Shown: positions 57,064 through 64,000 of the stretch, in pieces
How the letters are laid out: each line of letters opens with the position of its first letter
Numbering within the stretch: the stretch's first letter is position 1
From: Garcia nutans
Lineage: Eukaryota; Streptophyta; Magnoliopsida; Malpighiales; Euphorbiaceae
Assembly (NCBI GenBank): GCA_947685225.1
Contig: CANTUV010000035.1
Coordinates: forward strand, 6,331,501-6,395,500
Reading direction: 5' to 3'
DNA: 64,000 bases
Made by a program: the position numbers and the translations under genes
The notes under the pieces: model-generated
What the model saw: only the letters and a program-made list of their open reading frames with translations
What the model was told of the DNA's origin: nothing
Databases searched by the model: none

Positions 57064-58026
57064 TAAAAACAATATATTTTAAAATAAGAGTCTTAAATTA
57101 GATAATTGTACACTTATAATAAATCTATAAAATATATATATATATATACAAATAAACAGTAACTTCATTTATAATATATATACATTTAATCAAGAACCAC
57201 ATTATATATATATATACACAAAATTTATTGCTGTCAACTTTTCTTTATATATATACACTCTGTTATACCGAATTCATACACAAATAAATAAATAAATAAA
57301 TAATCTTTATTGATGCAATTCAAAACTTTCATATTGAATTTATTAATATATGAAAGAATCAACTGAATTGCTACATAAGTCAAAAGTTATCTTTTATATA
57401 TTATGCTGTAAAAAAAAAATATATATATATATATATATATCTATATACATAACTCAATGTGCATATTCGAATATTAATATTGTAAATATTTTATTATTAT
57501 AGCATTAATTCTAAAGCCATTCGAAAAGCAATACAAATATCAACTGTTTTATTTTTTTATATGTTTATAAATCATAGCTAGCCCTTTTGGTAATGTTTTA
57601 TATTGTATCTCGTAAATAATAAACAATTAAAAAAATATATTTTGTCAATCAATTCTAAACAGAAGGTCCAAAGAAAAATCGAAATTCATTGTTAAAGCCA
57701 CCAAAACTTTGCAACTTGATCCAAAAAAATATATATTAAGAAATCATATAAGATTTGCAAAAAATGAAACCAATTATGTATAACCGATTAAATTTACATA
57801 TGTATTATAACCTTATAAAATTTTCTTAATCATTTTATATGAATGGCTCTCTTATCACATGTAGAAAAAAATTCTAATTTTAATTAAGCCAAGATCAATC
57901 ATGTTCAATTATTAAAAAAAATATAAATTAAATATGCAGAACGTACCTAAATTCTTATTGCCAATGAAAACCTTAAGTTTTATTATTCTTGATCTCACAA
58001 ATTTGCAGAGTCTCGTGCTAATAACA

Positions 58027-58273
58027 TATTATAAATAAAAGAAAAGAGAAAATAGATAGAGAATGAGAAATATGAGAAATCTATGTATTATTAATTGTAT
58101 TTTATGAATCACCTATAATGAGATATTTATAGTGGTGTAAGTAGAACTTATATGAGAATAAAAAATTACAACTATCATAAAATTGAATTTTAATTTGAAT
58201 ATGATAAAACTAATTATAATCTTAATATAGTAAAATTAATTTAATATAATAGTAATCCACATATTATCTAACA
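58027..58273 (-). repeat. 5' LTR of the old Copia element
   Basis: 247 bp; the sense start TGTTAGATAA and the downstream TTATTAGCACG mark the LTR and primer-site end. Confidence 0.8.
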
Positions 58274-58504
58274 CTTTTTAGCTTTTAATTTTAAAAATAT
58301 TACAATTTTAAAGATATATTTCTAAAAGGTGATATCCATTTTTTAAAAATACATATTTTTAATATATATCTAATATATAAAAAATATAAAAATTATTAGA
58401 TATTTTTGAAAAATTAAAAATGCGACATGTAACATAACCTATGTGGCTATATATGATACTAAAACAGATAACACTGACACAATATTATACCATTTGATAT
58501 AATA

Positions 58505-58960
58505 TAATTTTTTAAAATATTAAATTAAATTATTATTTATTAGAATAGTTAATTAATTAATTGTTATAAATATTTATTTAAAGAGTTCAAATAAGATTAA
58601 TATATCCTATTTAATATTGATAATAATTAGTTATTGTCTAATAATACTAATATTTTTTTAAATATTAAATTATTATTTATTAGAATATATAATTAATTAA
58701 TTATTGTAGATATTTATTTAGAGAGTTCAAATAAGATTAGAATATTCTATTTAATATTGATAATAATTAATTATTATCTAATAATATAATTTAATTTTTT
58801 AAATAATTATTAGAATATTTATCTAATTTTTATATAATAATTAGTTATTTATCTAGTAATGTAAATTTATTTTTAAAATATTAAATTTATTATTACTTAA
58901 AAAGTTTAAATATGATTGTAATAACAATGTGATAATAATTAGTTATTATGTATTATATAA
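58505..58960. repeat. imperfect tandem repeat, period about 140 bp, three copies
   Basis: Copies begin near 58505, 58645 and 58785 with TTTTTTAAATATTAAA-like sequence and share AGAGTTCAAATAAGATTA (first two) and TTGATAATAATTA. The third copy is more diverged. The AT-rich unit has no coding potential. Confidence 0.65.
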
Positions 58961-61900
58961 AAAAATTAAATATTGATAATAATATAAATTAATTTTTAGA
59001 ATAATTGTATTTGAATGAGCAGTTTTTTTTTTTTTTTTGTGAATTGGCATAATATATATCATATAATTTTTTATTCATAAAAAGAAATTGAAAAAATATA
59101 TATTGTTTGCAATATTTTAGTTGAATTTTTTGTATCTTATTTTTTATCCTATTCTTAAGAAAGCTTTTTACAAATTCTTTCATTTATCTTTATCATTATC
59201 TACTTTTTCAAGTATTTAGTTTCTCTAGCATTATAAACTAATATATTTTTTCTCATTTATATTCACAGCACCGTATAAAGAATAAGAAGTATTATGTAAC
59301 TAACCTATACTAAAAATTTTCAACAAAACTCATAAATTATTCAAAAAGATAGTTTGAAAAGATAATTGATTTATATTTTTATTTCAAAATTATGCTTGTA
59401 TGAGTATGTTCTTTGTACGTTTTAATACATGTACATCTTTTCTTTTTATAAAGATCAGTAATATGATTTTTTTAGTAATTTATTTTTATATTTATTTGCT
59501 CTGTTAAAAAATTTAGAATATTAAAATTATAATAATTTGTATATGTAATATACTAAATTTCTATAATACTAATTCTATAAATAGTATTTATAATCCAAAA
59601 TGCTAATTCTATAATTTTTAAATAAATTATTAAATAAGAAAAAATATTTATAATTATCAAATTTTCATATTTTTTATTTAAAATTGTTATAGAAATTCAA
59701 AATTATTATATGTATGTACATTAATTAAAAACACTTACAGTATCGCGTAAGTATTATTCTAATTTTCTCTTAAAATAATAGTCTTTGGATGGAATTAGAG
59801 GAACATAAAAAATTTGGTAAATGTAAATTAAAAATTAACTATGAAAACACTTTTAACATTTTGATAGTAAAATATAGATTTTTAAAGTCTTAAAATCATG
59901 AATGCATGTTGGGATAGTAAATAGTACTATCTTTTTATAATATATGTTTGATTTTTTTTTCAACATAAAAAATAAAAAATAAAATCAAAATCAAATTCAA
60001 AATTAAAATTGAATCTATTATTTCATCAAGATATGTTTTATCTCAAATATATTTGTTTATAATAAGAATATATATATATATATATATATATAAGAATAAT
60101 ATCCTACGTTAATTAAATACTAAATATATAAATGATTAATATAAAAATAAGCTCTTTTAACTTTAATAGTTAATTTTTAAGATTTGCTCACTCAAATTTA
60201 TATTAAGAAATTTATTAAAATAAAAAAAATGTATTCAATAATAACTTTTTTTTTTTTGAAGGGATATTCAATAATAACTTTGATAAGTAAAAACAATAGA
60301 ATCCTAACCCTTAGCAACTGGCAAGGGCCGAACCTGGCAAGAGTAGTGGAACATGCCAACTATTGAAAAACAAAAGAACAACTGTTAAAGAGTTAAGATT
60401 GTCAGCTTATCGGACACTTTGACTCCAACACTGTGTCCAATTGTCTTAACTGGGTCGAAAGATTTTCAAATAGAAGTGTTACAAATCATGGCTGGCCCAT
60501 TGCAATTTGTACATCTTCAATTTCTTTCTATTTCTTTTAGTAAAGGGCCAAAGAACCAAGCTGTCAAGATCAATAAGCATACAGTCGAAGTCTTTAAGAC
60601 TCAATGGGCTTCAGACAACCACTTGAATGTGCTTAGGTCTTCACATACAACCTTAACCCCACCATTCAGTACTATCTATTAACTGTTGTCTCCAACATTC
60701 ATTAAAAATGTTCAAAAATTTTTTTTTATTTCATTCTCATTTTCTTAATTTCTCAATGTTTTGCATGCGTGAATGATTGCTTTGGCCCTTTTTAATTACT
60801 TCAATTTTTAAGATTTTATCAGAATTCAAACCAAAATTAAACATGTTCTCTAAAATTAGATATATTTGCCTTTTCCCATTTGGAGAGTTGAACTTCGACT
60901 TGGCTCATAAACTCAAATAAATATTCCACCATGATTGAATTTATCCTAAATTTATATCATTTTAATATATATATATGTATATAATCAATTAGAATAAAAT
61001 GGACTACTAATGGAGAAAATATCTCTGACCTAAATTGGAAGTTTACATGTATATTCTTCTCATATAAGTAGTTTTAATTTTTAATTGGTCTTCTAAAATT
61101 AAATTTTCATAAATAATTTCAAATGTTAAAGTTTCATAAATAATTTCAAATGTTAAAGTTAAGTAGGCCATCTTATAATATGAAATATCAATAGAAATTT
61201 ATTTAATTAAAAATAAATTTTATTGAAATAGTATAATTTATTTTTTTATTTGAAATAAAATTATTAGAAATTAAGTTTAGAAAAAAGAAAATTTTTACCC
61301 TCAATAAATAAAATTCTTTTAGTTCCACCTTTATATGCATATAAATAAGATGGAAAGTATTATGGTTTCTTATCTATGTGAATGCAAAAAAACAAAGATT
61401 TTTTTTTGTTTGCGATAGGTTAAAAGATCTTTATTCGTCATCATAATTGAAGTTTAGTGTTTTATTAATTCAATGAACCACATAAAATAATTCACAAGTA
61501 AGTTAAATGATTTGCTTTACAACTTGGTATTATTTATAGTCATAGTTAACATATGCAATTGAATCAATTAGGGAACTTTTACTATATAATCTGTATGCTA
61601 TATACTATACATATATGAATAGATTTAGAAAATGGGTAATGGCATTTGAATTAAAGGCAACCCTAATTGTCTGATATAATGAAGGGCAGTACACAGAGTA
61701 ATTGGTGCAAGTGTAGGGCAATCACTTTCAAGCTAGGCTGGACTATTCTGCCATTTATAAGGTGCAATAGGGCAACCTGCATGGCTTGGTTGGAACTCCT
61801 TTATCTTAGCAAAATAAAATTATTATAAGTGCAAATAATTTGGAGATTTATAACAGAGACCCATTGGCTAAGACTATGATAGTTGCCTTCTATTTATGGG

Positions 61901-64000
61901 GTCCTTACATTATTTATTTTTTTTTGTCATTTTGAGCAATTCCTTTCTCATTCCTATTTGTCAAATTGATTATCAGTTTTGGATTGATCATGCAATTATG
62001 TTATTATTCAATCTTCAGTCAATATTTAGTATGATTTTTTATTTTTTTCAAAAGATTTTTTCATGATATATATGTATATTAATTAATTAAATTATTTATG
62101 CTAAATTAATAAAAAAAATACATAAATAAAATAAAAATTAATTTTTTTATCTCTAGTTTCGGACAATAATTGCTACTTCTTCCCCTAATTATAACACAGG
62201 AGGTGGATATATATATATTTTCCCTCCTACATGTATTCATTTCAGTGTTGAGTGTACTATAGAGTTTCTTAGAAACACTGCAATGTGACTGTATATAGAG
62301 AAACTCATTTTCATAATATTTACTTGTTATTCATCATCAACCACTTATGCAAACAACCCTAAATTAATAGAAGAATACCCATAAAAAGTACACTGATAAA
62401 ATATGCTATATCATCGACATATATATTATGCAACTCAACTCAGAGTATATATATATATCAAATAGGCATATTAATCTGCTTGAACTTTGGACCATGTCCA
62501 TTCATGGATGATGGGTCTATCTCTCTATTCTTAGATGTGAAAGAAATTTAAAGAATATGCTAGATTATTGGATCCATTATGGCCTGAACATCTCTTTCAG
62601 ATTAATTTATCATTATGCTATTATTATTTTCACTGAAAATTTAATAAACCGAAATAATAATAATAATAACAATGTGTGGACGAGATAATAGAAAATAATG
62701 TATTTAATTTCTCATATCTAATTGGTGGCAACCGCATAATTTTGGACTCGAACCATGTTAATTTCTTTTTTCATATGTAACTTTTAATTATTATTATTAT
62801 TATTATTATTGAATGGTGTTATTCTATATTTATTTACTTGCAATTATCATTTGAATTAGAATTAGACCCATTTCGATAGTGACTAGTCGACCATTGAAAC
62901 CCATCAAGAAAATGAAGTTGGGGTTATCCAATCATAAATCTATAGCCTCCTATAGCTAGCTGCCAGATATTATCCATGCAAAAATAATAATAATAAAAAC
63001 ACATACTATTCATATGCATATTTTGTTCTGATCACCAAGAAAATAATTTTCCACTTACATTAATAATTTGTACGACTATATTAAAATTTCTTCACGACTT
63101 TATTCATATAAAATATAGTCAATTCTCTAAATTAAAACACACAAGAGAGAGAGTTGATTTTTCTTTTCCTTTCTTTTTTCCCCCTTTGTATGTTCGAAGG
63201 GTTTATGTGTTTGAGCTATATATTGGGAGAGCCCTTTCGACCTTATCCATTTCCAATAACTTTATTAAGAAAGTATGTTAGATAATTTGATAAAAACTTT
63301 ATAAATGAATTTTCTTTTTAAATGGAAAGTGATAATTTTTTTTTTCATTTATAATCACTTGAAATAACAATGTTCAAAAAATTAAATATTTTTTAATATT
63401 TTTATATATCTTCTAAAATTCTTGTATATATAGAACACAAATGAACATATTCTAATTAAAAAAGAAAAGAAACTGTTTATTTATTCTTGTTACATAACAA
63501 TTATATAATTGAAACTATTAAAAAAATTTTCCACTAGCATTTTTATAATTAGTACAATTTTTTTTTCTTAGCAATCTCCACAGTAAGCGATATTAAGGAG
63601 ACCACAAAGATTATAACAAGAAATGGAAATCTTTGTCATGCATATATATATATATATTGTAATTTACGTGCTTTATATAAATGCTAAATAATTTAGAGTT
63701 GGTAAGAGTAGTTTTCGTTGACCTCTCCAAAATGGGGCATGGAAGAAATGGAAAATTGAATTACAAAAATTACAAATATTTAAGAGAAAGACAAAGAAGA
63801 AATTAGAAATCATTGATGAGAAAAATTAAAAATAAAAATAAAAAAATAAATAAAGGGGCCTACGTTATTGAAGAGAAGGGAGCAAATGGAGAAAGAAGAA
63901 TGACAATGTCTCCTAGGAATAGAGATAGGAATGAACTAACGTGAAGTATCATGTTATTTGTAACCAAATGGACTTTGGTCTTCTAAATGGTCTCTTTGTT
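58961..64000. other. AT-rich intergenic region, no gene seen
   Basis: About 5 kb with many (TA)n, (TTA)n and A/T runs (for example 60069-60092 and 62793-62811) and a 27-bp tandem duplication at 61107-61160. The stretch 60300-60680 has more normal base composition and an open frame of 87 codons without a known relative. No splice-bordered exon, RNA gene or transposon border was recognised. Confidence 0.45.

Larger units (their letters stand above)
51676..58273 (-). mobile_element. old, decayed Copia LTR retrotransposon
   Basis: 6.6-kb element on the minus strand. LTRs of about 247 bp at 58027-58273 (5') and 51676-51921 (3') differ at roughly one base in ten. The sense strand after the 5' LTR reads TTATTAGCACGAGACTC, the place for a primer-binding site but different from the tRNA-Met type of the other elements. 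Flanking pentamers ATTTT and CTTTT match at four of five positions. Coding remnants in many frames: gag start near 57062 (MSNLTKLEFLALDISRRNYLS), a zinc-knuckle region, GAG-pre-integrase, integrase, reverse transcriptase and RNase H. It is beyond coding capacity. Confidence 0.82.

Noticed and set aside
60419..60682. 87-codon open frame in the right-hand spacer
   Set aside because: No recognisable domain, no splice context and no family resemblance.

Overview
Plant nuclear DNA from a eudicot. The evidence is intron-bearing genes with GT-AG borders, pentatricopeptide-repeat (PPR) genes, Copia LTR retrotransposons primed by the 3' end of initiator tRNA-Met, hAT-type elements and very AT-rich spacers. 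The species cannot be named from the sequence; a large, repeat-rich rosid genome with a past genome duplication would fit.

The gene backbone is old. In order it holds: a PLS-type PPR gene (minus, runs off the left edge), a P-type PPR gene (plus, 2051-4000), a DUF21/CBS (CNNM-like) gene (minus, pieces at 7125-8365 and 20178-21255), an HflX-type GTPase gene (plus, pieces between 27958 and 41151), a CGR2/CGR3-type Golgi pectin methyltransferase gene (plus, 44251-47073) and a DYW-type PPR gene (minus, 48299-50461). As I recall the Arabidopsis map, apart from the DUF21 gene this is the set and order of the neighbours At3g49740, At3g49730, At3g49725, At3g49720 and At3g49710. Only the P-type PPR gene looks intact. 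The others carry nonsense codons, frameshifts, lost exons, changed splice sites or insertions, so the block reads as a decaying copy, perhaps the losing homeolog of a duplicated segment.

Inserted DNA makes up about half of the window. (1) 8366-20177 is a palindromic element with hAT-like ends and arms of about 750 bp, sitting in the DUF21 coding sequence. One arm is split by a 10-kb Sirevirus-like Copia element (9502-19534, minus) whose 1352-bp LTRs differ by one substitution and two homopolymer lengths. It has gag, pol and a third ORF in the envelope position. (2) A 507-bp hAT miniature element (20397-20903) lies on a DUF21 splice donor. (3) A Copia element (28750-33560, minus) lies in an HflX intron. 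(4) A Copia element (35552-40687, plus) lies in an HflX coding exon. (5) A strongly decayed Copia element (51676-58273, minus) lies beyond the DYW gene. There are also a LINE tail, a hAT transposase remnant and a probable miniature inverted-repeat element. From 58274 to the right edge I see no gene.

The most interesting signals are the block-wide gene decay; the very young Sirevirus with a -1 gag/pol overlap; and an array of CGGTCGC-like motifs found both in its LTR, upstream of a TATA box, and upstream of its third ORF.
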